Source: Stenopsyche tienmushanensis (Eukaryota; Arthropoda; Insecta; Trichoptera; Stenopsychidae). Taken from it: DNA of 64,000 bases. Position numbers and translations under genes: made by a program. Under the pieces are notes generated by a model. It was not told the origin of the DNA, did not search any database, and worked only from the letters and a program-made list of their open reading frames with translations. The stretch is taken from NCBI GenBank assembly GCA_008973525.1, contig WACJ01000551.1:1364001-1428000 (forward strand). The letters run 5' to 3'. This document shows, in pieces, positions 14,201-26,753 of this stretch; within the stretch, counting starts at the first letter, position 1, and every line of letters starts with the position of its first letter.

Positions 14201-17200
14201 AATTAGAATTTCTCTATTGGATGTCTGGCATTTGAGATGCCAAATTACCAAAAATATTATTTTTAAACGCTTTATTGTTTTCCTATTTTTTATTAACTTA
14301 TTTTATGCGATTTTGGATATATTTTATATAACTGTGTTTAAAGTTGTACGGTTTTTAAAAACCACGGAACGCATCTTCACTTTTTCTATGTAAGTCATAG
14401 CTTTTTTTGTGCGGTTTTTCGCACAAAAAAAAAGGTATAAGTGTATTGATAAAAGCTTAAGTGCATCTTTTATTAGTATAGTTTCCATGGAAATGCTAGA
14501 AAAGTCAAATTTAAAAAGTCCAAGTGAAAATTTTGATAACGTTTACAGTTTTTATATTTATATAATTTTATTTTAAATTTCAAATTAATATTACTCGTAG
14601 GTGTTTGGACAATTTTATGAAATTAAACACAAAGCAAATACCTCTCACAGTCCGGATGTTTGCTCTTACCCGCTGAACAAATATAACAGTATGCATGAGT
14701 TGAATATATTTTTGTCAGATGTTCATAGCTCATTCTTGTGAGATCATTCCATCGAAAATAGATATTTCTATTGCACTTTCTGATATTAATTTAAACAAAT
14801 CAGCAAACTAAATCTAGCATATTTTTGATGAATCAAACAGCGGGACAGTGAGAGGTTGTTGGATCGAACTCAACCAAGTTTGATTTAGAAAATGTTTGGG
14901 CAAAACTGATATAATCATGCTTTCACTTTATGATTAAATGCCGATGAAGATTAATAAAACACAAATATATCTAAATACTGAAAGTTTTCCATATTAAAAC
15001 AAGAGTTTCGAATATTAATTAATGATACGTCCCAATCCATAATAATATCATAGAAGTACCAATAAATAATAGACTATTACAGAGGCGTTGAGGGGAGAAT
15101 CATTTTAAAGTGATATATTAATGAAAATCATACGCAATTTATTTATGGATACAATTATTTCTTATAATATGCATACTGAGTCAAAAATTTCAAATTGATC
15201 AGTACTAAAAACATTAACGATAAGCAAAATAAGCTGTATCAGAAAATCGAGCAAATCTCTCATATTGTGCGCTTTTTGCGTCATTCGCCAAATCTGATCA
15301 TTGATAAATTATGACAGTTTGAGAAGCACTGACGTATCAGATGCAAATGCATTTGTAATCGTATTATCATATAAAACTACTCGCTTCTCATATGAGAAAT
15401 TAGTTCGCTCAGGACTAATAAGTGCGCAAGAGCTGCAGCAATTGAATGCGTATTAATTCCTCATGAAATAAGCGCCCAAGCCATCAACATGGAAGTCCAA
15501 GATACCAAGGCATTGTTAGTATTTCAAAAAAGTACATTTTGTAAATTGTAATTCAAAGAATAACACGCTTATGCAACAATAAGACGATTGCAGGAAAACA
15601 CATCAAGCAGGATACGAATCTGTGAATTCAGCAGGAAATGCTCTTATTGTATTTTAATGATATCATTGTGTTTGAGATTTTTCGCATGCACTTCTCAAAA
15701 TCGTTTGATCTTTCAAGGACATCGTTTTAACGTTTTAATGATGGCTTGTGTGAATTTTGATGCATTTTTTTTGTTGTAGGGATCAAAAGAAGCCGATTCG
15801 ATGGTCTTCAGTGTTGGCAGTGGGTCTGTCTCTTGTTTTGGCTGGAGTATGTTCTTGTGCTGCTGTTCTACTCTTGATTGGACAACAAGCTCCTCGTGCA
15901 TGTCTCAGCGAGGAATGTGTCTCAACTGGTGATTATTATTTAAAAAAAATTAATATGTCTTAATGAATACATTCTAATGATGTTTGTATGATTAGCTTCG
16001 AGGATGCTGAAAGCTATGGATAGAAGTGTTGAGCCATGTCAAGATTTTTATGCCTTCGCATGTGGAGGATGGGAACGCAAGCATCCAGTACCAGATTGGG
16101 CCACAAGTTGGGATCAATTGGCAAAGTTACGAGAGCAACTTTCACGCGATTTACGTGAATTATTGGAATCACCAGATGATCCAAATTTTCCAGTCAGTGT
16201 CCGCAAAGCCAAATCTCTCTACAAGACTTGCATGGATACAGGTGAGCCTGCTCAAGCATTGTTCTTCTAATCGGTTAAATCACAAAATCGATTTTCAAAT
16301 TCCCACAAATTTCAAAACGAAGCATGACGCAAAAAATCGATATTCGTTGCTGAAAACCAGATTTTTTATTGTTTCAAAATAATAGTATCGACACTGTCCT
16401 AGTTATCTTCATCTTTTCTAAAATGATCTGCACGACTTCATAAATGCCCATCAACGATTTCGTCACGAAACGAAGGAAGCGCGAAGATTACACGAACAAA
16501 GATCTTTTCTCGTTTTGTTCGAACGCAATCTTTAATGCAATCGTCGCAAAATTTCGTAAAATATCATAAAATTAGTGCTGAAATAGTATATCAAAAACAC
16601 TGGCCGATTTCAAATTCATAGGAAAACTTAACATCGAAGATATTACCAATATCTAACACTGCATTATGAAGACTTTTTCAATACAATTTGAAACAACTTT
16701 TCGACATCATCCACATGGATAAAACTGCGTTTGTTTGCTAAACCACCTTAGATTTTTTTTAAAGTATTAAAGCATAATAAGAAAACACAAAATATGAACT
16801 GTATGATGGGTTGTTTAATTGTTCAAACAACCTTATTATCATTATCATACAAAAACAGAACTCTCATATAGCTTTTTCTATTTGATAATAACAAAATGTG
16901 AAGTTTTACGACTATGAATTTTACAAACAAATTCCAAAAAACTGTAATCACGACTTTTCAGCAAATTTTTCATTCAGGATTCAAGACCTTTGTGATAGAA
17001 TATCTGAATTATCCCCATTAAGATATCTGAAACCTATACAGAAAGACTACTAAGTTTTTGATTCCTATAAGCATTAAACGGGAGCTAGGAAGGATTGCAA
17101 AGTCTGTTCTCAAAGAAACAAAGCCGGCAAAAAACATCAAACCACATATTATTTTAATACTTACCCCGAAAAGCCGGGCATGCATCTTGGCAATTGTTTT

Positions 17201-20200
17201 ATAAAATATTACACACAGCAAAATTATGTAGACTTATATTTAATAAATTATATTCATAAAGGTGTAAAGATATAGAAAATGTTAAAATACAAAAGTTTTA
17301 TACATTAATTTGTGTGTGTAATGATTTTAAGTTAAGAGTAAGAAATTCACCTAAAAGTGCCGCTAAACATCTCGAGTACAAAGGGTTAACTTTAAAATGT
17401 AGCTTTGTAGTAAAAAAGTACCAACTTCCTGTTGCAATCGATCTATCACAAGCAATCTATTGCAGAAATTAAATCATCTCAATGCAAATAAAATTCGTTC
17501 TAAAGTCTACCTTTGAAAGTCGCCTTTTTATTTTATTTATTTAAAATTTATAGTAAACGTGTCTAAAGTTGCTTTTAAAAGACTTTCAATTAGATGAGAC
17601 TAGGACTTTTCGTTTTGATTATCATAACCTGAACAATTCTGTTTATATTCCACAATATGTATTATTATACTATTCTCAGATATATATTAATTCAATGATT
17701 GAATCATATCTATTATAAATCCTGGATTTAGAGCCACACAAAGCAATGCCGTGTACAAAGCAATAGAGTTCGTTCTAAGCATGTATAAATAATGCAAATA
17801 TTAAATCCAATATAAAATAAAGAGTCCTTAAAAAGATCGATAATGAAGCTCATTTTAAACAATCCCTTGATGTACGTTACAAAAGAATTCTTCGTGGGAT
17901 ACAAAGGACTCTTTTATTGCTTATGCACATAATGCTGAGAACAATAGTTAATCGAATTGTGTACATTGATTATGGCATCATATGAATTATTTAACTGTAC
18001 GATTATCAAATCATGCATATGTAGCATTTCATTATAATGTAAGCCAAATTGCGTCGTTCATCGCCTATCGTGTGTCCGTGGAAACGCTCGCAAATCACAT
18101 TCAATTTTATCGACCAAAAAGATGATACAATGAAGTAATTTTATTAAATGAGATAATATGTTGTTTAAATCGATTTGTGCATCCATTTCGTCTTGGTATG
18201 TAACGGTATTCAATCCGATTCGTTCCGCGTAGAAGCTTTTCACACTTTTCTAACAGCTTCTAAATATCTCAAAATTCACGCACGTATAAGCATCTCAAAA
18301 TTAATACGATTGCACAATTTTGAAGCACGATATCACAATCGCGATGATGTAAAGATATTATCCGCTGCGAAAAAAAATGTCAATCGTTGCATAAAAATTA
18401 TATCTAGCGTGAAAAAGAAGGAAATTCCATTGCGCAATTGTAAATGAACCGAAAAACAGAAGCAGCATTCGGATACAAGCAATTTTTTCAAAAATAAAAC
18501 GCCTCAGCTATGCGTAATATCACTTCCTTTCTTCTCTTACAGTGATTGTGCAATCGTCGAACTTAATTTCAGCATGCGCGTGTTGTTGGAAAATCGACGC
18601 CAAGGTGATGAAAACGCAATTGTTTATGTAAAAATATCGCTAATAATCCATATTTAATTGTAGTATTGAAAATAATGAGAATTTATTATTCGAAAACGAT
18701 CGAGAAACTTGTTTTTATTGATTTGTTCACGCGATTCGTTTGTGCTCTACTCGTTGAACTTCACCCATCTAATTTTGATCGAGTGCGTTCGCTTCATAAA
18801 TAATGTCGTTTTTGTATCCTTTCATATGTTTTATGTTGATATCTTAATTACGATCAGTTACCAATTTCTATTAGATTTTCATAATTAGTTTATTCATAAA
18901 AATACTTAAAAAAAATGGATCATTCATCATAATTACTTAGTAATAATATAGTTTTTATACTTAGTAATATAATTCTAGTTTTTCGATTACTTTTCAAGAT
19001 TACTCATATGTTTTAATCAATGCTTTTTAACATTTTCTGGCTCTTTAACATTTAAAAATGCTGTAATAAGTGATTGCCTAATTTTAACGTGTAACTCTGT
19101 ATTTCATGATAAAGGCCTAAGCACTTTTCTAATTTCCACCTGAATTTTAAACTTATTTCCATCAAATTAATCGATTATTTTTAGATGTTCATACATTTTT
19201 GTTTTAATAATGTAATCATTTAAAGGGATGTATTTGTAATTGTAGTTTTATATCCCATTATTTTGATTTAAATTAAAAATTATAGCTATAGACGACAGTC
19301 TCTCAGAAATTTCTTGTACAGAAAGAAGTTCAAATCTTATATCTATCATTTTTATTTGATATTTTTTTTAAGATTATCAAATCGATCATGTTACACAAAG
19401 GCAGCAGCATGTACTGAAATACAGATTACTATAACAGAACTAAAATTTAATATTATTCATTCATACAATTTCCTCTGTTTTATAGTCAAATCTTTCGAAA
19501 TAAAATGATCTTAACCATGAACACTCAATGAAAAATTACAAAATGTTTTTAATTCCTTTAAGTATAATAACAAAACATGCAACTTAAATATCATCATATT
19601 TAATTACACTTAATGATTATTTTTTATTTTTAAATAGAGTGATTAATTTCATAACATTTAATTTTAATCTAACAATTAGCGTTAAATAAATATCATATAT
19701 GAAAATTTATGTTGCATACTTATCAATGTTGGTAGTGTTGTGATATAAAAAAATGATTTTTCTCAATACATAATATCTTTTCAACATACAAACATATAAA
19801 TAAAAATGTATTTGTACAAATTAATATACAGGCCAGATTGAAGCCGATGGTGTAAAGCCTATAGAAAAAACATTGCAACTGATCGACATGACTTCTACTC
19901 CTCCGGAAGAGAAAGACGATGATACAACAGGAGTTGCATTCATCTGGCAAAAATCTGCTGGTAAAGCTCGTCGACTACTTGGTCTAAGTGCCCTCATTGG
20001 ACTTCACGTTACAGAAGATGTACGAAACACATCGCAGAACAGACTCGTAGTATGTACTCAAATAAACAAATATATACTCCAATACGCATGAAAGCTATAA
20101 ATCTATAACAATTTCAGATTGAACAAGTTTCGCCTGGATTTAGCGAAAAATATTTAATCAACCCGGAAAAATTCGGCGTTGAAATTGAGCAATATAGAAA

Positions 20201-22547
20201 ATATATTGCCGCTATGGTATTGAAATACCGTCCGGACTCTAATGCCACACAATTTTCTGAAGACATCATTGGAATGAGCACCGAATTGGCACAAGTGAGT
20301 GTAAATTTAATTCTTAAATGAAATAATCTATTACAAAATGAGGTTCGATATGAAAATCTCTGTTAAGATCATGACACCAACGGAAGTCAGAAGAAGTGGC
20401 AATCATTTATTCCATGAAGTATCCATTCAGCAGCTATTTGAAGGTGCGACTGGCGGTCCAGAAGCGTGGAAAGAAGTATAAATAAACATTTTGCATCGTA
20501 TTCTTTAAATCAATTACAATTTCTATACCTAAATTACGTTCATATTGCAGTTGAAATTGGATGTTTATATTGAACATGCATTCCAAGGCACAAATGTGAC
20601 CCTATCACCGCTAAACGATAAAGCAATAGTTATGGATTTACCGTATTTACAAAAATTATCTGTATTACTCACAGCAACAGATCCCATTGTTATTGGTAAG
20701 ACAAAAATCAAATTTTATTTGTAAAAAATTATCAAATATTTAATACTAATATGATTTATTTTTAGAACGATTCGTTTGGTGGAGTGTATTTTCAACTATA
20801 GCTCCTCTCACATTAACAGCATTCCGAGATTTAGGATTTGTATTTTCTAAGGAGGTATTTGGGTTGCAACAAAGAACACCGCGTTGGAAAGGATGCACAG
20901 CAAACGTCAACGCTAACTTTGGTATTGCACTAAGTTATTTATACGTAAATAAACATTTTGATCGAAAATCAAGAGAGAAGGTACAAATATAACACATAAT
21001 ATAACAAATAAATCATTTTGTAAGTTAATTAATATCATCATTAAATGGAATTTCTTAGGCAATCGAAATGCTGGAAGATGTAAGACAAGCTTTTTCCGAA
21101 GCTGTAATGAAATTGGAATGGATGGATAACACAACCAGAATAAAAACATTAAATAAGCTTAAAGCAATTCGAAACTATGTTGGATTCCCTGCGTGGCTCT
21201 TAACTACTAAGCAATTAGATGCCACGTATAATAAGGTTCGATTAAATCCATAATACATAGAATTATTTTTTATACTTAACTCATTCAAAATTTAATTTTG
21301 TAGACTGAAATAGTAGAAGGAAATTTGTTTGATACTTATTTAAAATTAACGAACTCATCAGTTAAGAAAAATTTGGAAAGCTTAAGAGAAAAGCCTGATC
21401 GAAATAGGTACAGTTGCATAGACAATGAAAGCATATATATTAACATTACAAACGAATTTAATCAAACTATTCTATTCTAGATGGGTTGCCACACCAACCA
21501 CAGTTAATGCATTTTATTCTGCGACTCTTAATTCTGTCAGTAAGTATATCAAGCATTCAAATATAAACTCATCAAAACCTTATGTAATTTATATATTCAT
21601 GATTTGGTTGAAAATCAATTTTATTTTAGCATTCCCAGCAGGAATCTTACAACCACCTTTTTACGGCAACGGATTGGAGTATGTTAATACAATAATACAT
21701 TTTATTATATCGCTTAACACCGCTGTTTTTGAATTATAAAGAACAAACAAACACTATATAAACCTAATGCATAATATAATTTACAGGGCGATTAATTATG
21801 GATCCATCGGTGCTATTATGGGTCATGAAGTCACTCATGGCTTTGACGATCAAGGTAAAAAGCATTTATTTTAATTTAAATTATAAACATTCTTTGATAA
21901 CATTTAATCATATAATCATATAGGAAGACGATATGATGAACATGGTAATCTGAAACAGTGGTGGTCTGCATCAACGCTAGAACATTATCATGGAAAAGTT
22001 CAATGTATTATCGACCAATACAATCAATATCACATGGCACAATTACCGAACTATACAGTAATATTTTAATAAAATTACAATATGGATTATTAATTGAAAT
22101 GAATCGCATAAACAAAAATATGTTTTTAAAGGTACACGGATTTAACACTCAAGGTGAAAATATAGCAGATAACGGTGGATTGAGAGCTGCTCTAAATGCA
22201 TATTCACTATACGTAATACGAAACACATCAGCAAAAAAAGAACGACTACCCAGTATGGAAAAATATACACCAGAACAATTATTTTTCCTCGGATTCGCAC
22301 AGGTATGTCATAATTTAAGAAGTTCAAATTACATATTTCATATCTCAAAAATACATATTCTTCGTTTTAGATTTGGTGCGGTAATTCAACAATCGGGGCA
22401 TTAAAATCGAAGCTCGTCGAAGGCGTACACAGTCCTAATAAAATAAGAGTGATAGGGACGTTGAGTAACTCGCAGGAATTCGCTGACGCGTGGAAGTGTC
22501 CCATCGGAACGCCCATGAATCCTGAGCATAAATGTATTTTGTGGTGA
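8286..22547 (+). CDS. Neprilysin-like M13 zinc metallopeptidase (5' end incomplete)
   Basis: Type II membrane peptidase that cleaves small peptides outside the cell. Exons with matching frames: 8286-8353, 15780-15928, 15996-16241, 19832-20049, 20118-20294, 20368-20475, 20551-20695, 20766-20980, 21059-21235, 21304-21407, 21481-21539, 21630-21678, 21787-21854, 21924-22057, 22132-22302 and 22371-22547 (TGA). Together they encode about 754 residues, close to the family's usual 750. Numbering on the shorter isoform starting at 15489 (740 aa): short cytoplasmic tail, membrane segment about 17-43, substrate-binding NAFY at 531-534, zinc motif HEVTH at 571-575, ENIAD at 634-638 giving the third zinc ligand E634 and D638, catalytic His in VHSP at H702, R708, and the C-terminal CxxW ending. 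The 8286 exon has no ATG, so the true start of that isoform lies in an unseen upstream exon. The paralogue (which Nep) is not resolved. Unusual: the RPE that normally follows WCG is replaced. Confidence 0.9.
10130..10930 (-). mobile_element. TIR repeat family, copy 2
   Basis: Same orientation and interior as copy 1, including the run that encodes the acidic SSEE-type frame, here broken. Terminal-repeat blocks with ATCGCACAAAAAA and ACCGCATAAC lie near 10155 and 10850-10890. The ends are decayed. Confidence 0.5.
13830..14445 (+). mobile_element. TIR repeat family, copy 3 (inverted, both ends visible)
   Basis: Starts TACACTCAAAACTC followed by TTTTTGTGCGATTTCGAAG, and ends with a degraded inverted version finishing GTGTA, so about 616 bp between flanking TAs. 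Opposite in orientation to copies 1 and 2. The interior retains the block encoding the acidic frame (14065-14150). It lies in the long intron of the neprilysin-like gene. Confidence 0.6.
15370..15488 (+). promoter_or_regulatory. Candidate internal promoter and leader with two upstream ORFs
   Basis: TATAAAA at 15370-15376 is followed 32 bases later by an initiator-like TTAGTT (A at 15402), the usual TATA-to-start spacing. The implied leader of about 87 bases carries two short upstream ORFs: 15446-15466 (seven codons with stop) and the overlapping ATG-AAA-TAA at 15463-15471. The main ATG follows at 15489. If real, these uORFs would dampen translation of the short-tail isoform. Confidence 0.4.
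15489..15514 (+). CDS. Candidate alternative first coding exon of the neprilysin-like gene
   Basis: An ATG in good context (A at -3, G at +4) opens an 8-codon reading frame, MEVQDTKA plus two bases, ending at a GT (gttagt) donor at 15515. Its phase joins the transmembrane exon at 15780 exactly, replacing the tail encoded by the 8286 exon and giving a 740-residue isoform. M13 genes such as human ECE1 use alternative promoters to change only the cytoplasmic tail, so this arrangement has precedent. The donor lacks A at +3 and no transcript supports it. Confidence 0.5.
16242..19831. other. 3.6-kb intron of the neprilysin-like gene
   Basis: AT-rich sequence between the N-terminal ectodomain exon and the next coding exon. 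I see no coding, RNA or well-defined repeat structure in it. The open frame at 16026-16382 is a shadow of the upstream peptidase exon running into the intron. Confidence 0.6.
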
Positions 22548-22693
22548 AAAAAAATTTGTGATTTAGATTTAATATGCCAAAGATAGACTGAATACTAATG
22601 ATCTATATATTTTATAGATGTTAACATATGTGTCGGTGTGTGAGACGAAGAATGGATGAATGCATTTATAAGGATTTATAAAAAAAAAAAACA

Positions 22694-22732
22694 AATAAAT
22701 TATTTTTAAAGAATTTTCATTGTTTGTTTATT
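22694..22732. terminator. Opposed poly(A) signals between the neprilysin-like gene and UTP11
   Basis: AATAAA on the + strand (22694-22699), after the peptidase stop at 22547, lies only about 30 bases from a TTTATT (22727-22732) that reads AATAAA on the - strand, just past the UTP11 stop at 22752. The two 3' ends therefore meet or overlap within this short A/T-rich interval. Confidence 0.6.
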
Positions 22733-22751
22733 AAAAAATATAAAAACATAT

Positions 22752-24886
22752 TTATCGTTTCCTTTCATATTTCCATTTATAAATCGGAGCTGAATCTTTG
22801 GTGCCAGCTTTAATTCGCTTTGGTTTTTGAACTTTTTTATCTAACAAACTCTTTTTCAATTCCATTTTTTGTTGAATAACCGTAAGCTCCTTTTCTCGTT
22901 CTATCCGTTTTGCCAAATGCTTGTAAGATTTTGCTCGTTGTGATTTCATAGCTTTTGCCGTCTGCAATTTTATAAAAAGTTATAAAGTACATACATTTTT
23001 TTTAAATGAAAATCCACATTAAACTATTTTTACATAATAAACCAATACTTTGTGTAATCCAGCCTTGATCTCAGAATATTAAAAACCACTGAATTACGAA
23101 TAAATTTAATATAACTCCTAGTGGGTTCCCCAGCGCTCCCCTTATTTTAACACATTTTGACCGGGATGAGTCCTCTATGTCCGTACACATTAGCTGCCTA
23201 GGATGCGTTAATACTTGTCAGAGACAGTGATATAACCAAAATCATTTAGCCGGATTACACAAAGAATTGCTCTACATCATTAAATTGCCAACAGGATAGC
23301 CTACCTTTCGATCGATATCTGGCAATTTCATTGTTTCAAGATCTGATACTCTGAGTCTATTAGATTTGCGTTGCATAAGAGATGGATGAGTACCGAGGTG
23401 CTTTACAACATCAAATTTTTCTAATTCGTCATCATTATCAACGAAAAACGTATGAGTGTTTGGTGTACTGTCTGCAGCATCAATCATATGTAGTTCAGAT
23501 TGCAACCTCTTAATATTATTTGCTTCTATAGTCCTCTTCATATTTATATATTTTAAATCTTGAGTTTGCATCAATTTAATTTGCTCTGGTGTGTGCACAT
23601 CGCCTTTTTCAACATTATGATGTACCTAAAATAATAATTCATTAATAAAAACATGCATTCTTATTTGCACTGTTAGAAGCATATCATTAGTTCAAATAGG
23701 TGGCGGTGGCTTGAGTTCAGAGGATGGCAGAGGTTGGTTGATTTTTCATTGACGCAGTGTTCTTTCGGCATCCAACAAACTATTAATCTATAAAACACCA
23801 GTTGCACATAGATGGGGAGACACCCTCGGTTAACCCTATCGGACCGGAAATCATGAGACAGATACGGGTGTCTTGCATCTCATCATACACTCGTGCATCG
23901 ATGGCAAAGTCGTGTCGTAAAGATGCCAAAATTCTCAATATTCAACTCTTTCAACAAAGAAAAGACAACTTTCATTCGTGTTGTCTTGAGAGCAGGCGTT
24001 TGTTTTGATAGTTATGATACTGGCCACATTCTTACCATTGACCAATTTTATTATTCTCCTTTGACTGTTCTTGAATGGCGTCATTAGCCGGTTCGAAAGG
24101 GTTAATATAGGAGCGAATCCAAAATACACTGCAGCGTCATATAGAACATTACCCTAACCCAGCAACACCAACAGAGGGATTGACTCTTTGTACTCCGGAA
24201 AACCTTTTTCTGTCAAATCAACAAGGTCGTCTCAAGTAGTTTTTCACCATCTTCTGAGGAAAACTGCACGGCCTTTACAAATTCCCTGCACTTCCTATCA
24301 GAATGTGCACATAAGCACCCTTCAATACTATCTGTACTCAGCTGACCTACTGGGTGAGCATTCTAAATGAAACTAGGTCATGCTACCTTCAATATCAAGC
24401 GAAAGAGAAGTTAAATACACCATACAAACAAGATAGATGTGACCCACTCTTATGAATGAATATTGAAGAAGCCTTAGTTCCGCAGTTTTCTGTTAATGAC
24501 TACGCTACGATGATGAAAAATAACAATCAGTTCACAAATATGTTTTGTAAAACAGAATAATGATAAACTGAAAAATCGAAAACGACATAAAATATGTAAC
24601 TCTCTAACAATACCAATATTTCAACAAATAAATATAGTTATATATTACAAATTACCCCTTTCTTGAGGGTCGAGTTGATCATATGATGATAAAACTCATC
24701 AGGATTTTTATCCAGGGCTCGCTTCCTAAGCAATTTAAGTGTAGTCTCTTTATCGTGAAAATCAGTCGCTCGTTTGACATAATCTTTCTTCTTTTCGAGC
24801 AATCCTAGATGTTGACGATCTCGAGGCTGTTTTCTTTCACGATGTGTTTTCTGGTTCGACTTGGCGGCATTTTTCCAAGACGACAT
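22752..24886 (-). CDS. UTP11: UTP11-like U3 snoRNA-associated protein
   Basis: Component of the small-subunit processome, which uses U3 snoRNA to process 18S pre-rRNA in the nucleolus. Three frame-consistent exons on the - strand: 24886-24656, 23625-23305 and 22961-22752 (TAA). They give 253 residues, the same length as human UTP11. The N-terminus begins [20 protein letters not shown], the conserved family start, followed by [17 protein letters not shown]. The middle exon carries [20 protein letters not shown], and the last exon is a Lys/Arg-rich coiled region ([11 protein letters not shown]) ending in KWKYERKR. The start is the only plausible ATG and matches the family. The gene is convergent with the neprilysin-like gene and in the same orientation as SREBP, whose stop lies about 1.9 kb upstream of this ATG. 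Intron 1 (1,030 bp) holds transposon debris. Confidence 0.93.
23640..24500. repeat. Transposon debris in UTP11 intron 1
   Basis: This intron segment shares short diverged blocks with other loci. 23863-23935 resembles 28935-29008 (common core CTCATCATACAC), and 24438-24494 resembles 52538-52590 (common core ATATTGAAGAA). No transposase coding is visible. The blocks look like fragments of one or two old, non-autonomous families. Confidence 0.5.
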
Positions 24887-26753
24887 GTTGTCGCCTCTTT
24901 AGGTATTATCACCGAATACTAAAGTAAAATATTAATATAAATCAACACACAACTGTCGACAACGCGTCAACTTAACCTATCAATGTCATCAATAGACAAA
25001 AGTAGCATGCGCACGTTTGGCCATAGCATGTATTTTTTCAAGCAAGATACAAAACGTCAAGATAAATTGACGTTTTAAATAAATTTATTTTATTTTTTTT
25101 TTAATTCAATATTAAAAATTGATAAACGTATTTTCGAGACTAAAAATATAATTTAATAAAAATATAAATACAAATTCTAATGCTAATTGAAAATTATTTT
25201 ACATCTTGTATATTGAAAATGAATGCATTTGATAAATGAATTTTCCTTTTATTTTTTATAAATTGCTTTTTTTGGTCCTATATGCAAAATATTTTTAAAA
25301 ATGTAATCACAAATACCTATAAATTTAAGCCCTAAATTGAATTACGTATTCGATCACTTAATTACAGAGCAATTCCGTGTTACTTTTTTACATTTTGTTA
25401 GATACTTTTTTCAACACCAAATTTAAAAAAAACCAATTTGTCTAAAAAAGTAAAAACAAAGATGGAAGGGAAAACGGTATTTGAAAAGAAAATGGTATAA
25501 AATTTCAATAATCAAAAGACAAAATATATGCAGTTTATTCATGAATTTCCTTATAAAAATAGTTAAAATATATTTACAAAAAAGGGTACATTTTAAGATT
25601 CCAAAACGTAAATCCAATTCATCAAAAGCTCCATCAATACAATGTTATTATTTCAATTTAAGTCATAATAAGGCTTTCCATGGTACCGACCGCCCAAAAG
25701 CACAGATTCTCCATTTTAACAAGATTTATGCGATACTGGGATAAAAATAATACTACAATAAATATATATACTTATATACAAAGCTAAATATAAATTAAAA
25801 TAATTCACTGCCATTGCTTTGTGATAATTTTGATTGATAGTCATGTGACAAATTATGACCTGATTATGAAGAACGAAAACTTAAATTTACTTATCAGTGA
25901 AATTGATGAATTTTTAAATCGAGTTGAATTTCAAATGCAATTTACAGATCCAAAAATGAGCTAATTTAATGATTTATCCATTTAAATATTAGAAAATAAT
26001 ATCTTAATGCTAGATGAAATTTAATCCTAAATGATAAAAAATGAGCCTTAATTATTTGGTATCATAATAAATAAACAGGTCAAACTTTCTGGTTATTTTT
26101 ATTCCAGTTTTAAAGGAACAAATTTTTGCTCAATAAGATTTTATTTAATCTTGCATATTGATTAAGCATACATTAAGTTAATTGCCATTAATAAATTGGT
26201 CCATAATAGCTAGATATTTAATTCTGCTAAACCAATACAATCAGTTTGCATTCCTTTTGCTGTATGTAATATTAAATAAAACCTTAAATGTATTGTAAAA
26301 TCTCAATAAAACAAAATTTAAATACAGCGTATTTAACGTAAAATATTCATATTTAAAATATGATGTGACAGTTTAACTACAAGATTAATAAGTAATTCCT
26401 CGGATTAAAAATATCCGTGTTCCTATCAATATTGTATAAAATTCTGTAATCAATTCCATGTTTTTTAAAACTATGTGTGTTAACATTTGTTCATATTTAA
26501 CCACTTGTAGGTACTTAAAAAAAACAATATAGTAATAACATTTATAAATCATTAAATATTTTTTGTGTACTCCTTCAAAATAGACCTTTCAGGACTTTAA
26601 TTTAATAACGATCAGTTTTTTTAAGAAACCAATATTTTTATAATAAGTTAACTTTTCAATTCTTTTTAAAAGAAAAATATGGCGAATATCGTTGTTACAA
26701 TTTTTTTATAATATAAAAATAGAATTAAAATAATTAATAATAAACTAATAAAA
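24887..26753. other. Intergenic, UTP11 5' side to SREBP 3' end
   Basis: About 1.9 kb of very AT-rich sequence between the UTP11 start and the SREBP stop. It must hold the UTP11 promoter (directly above 24886) and the SREBP 3' UTR (directly below 26754). I see no coding exon, RNA gene or clear repeat. An exact poly(A) site for SREBP could not be chosen among several A/T-rich candidates. Confidence 0.6.

Larger units (their letters stand above)
8354..15369. other. Long first visible intron of the neprilysin-like gene
   Basis: AT-rich intron with transposon copies 2 and 3 and no supported exon until the candidate alternative first exon at 15489. Short open frames at 8815-9059 occur on both strands of the same stretch and look like chance. 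Confidence 0.6.

Noticed and set aside
16026..16382. 118-codon open frame overlapping a neprilysin exon
   Set aside because: A shifted-frame shadow of the real exon 15996-16241 that reads on into the intron.
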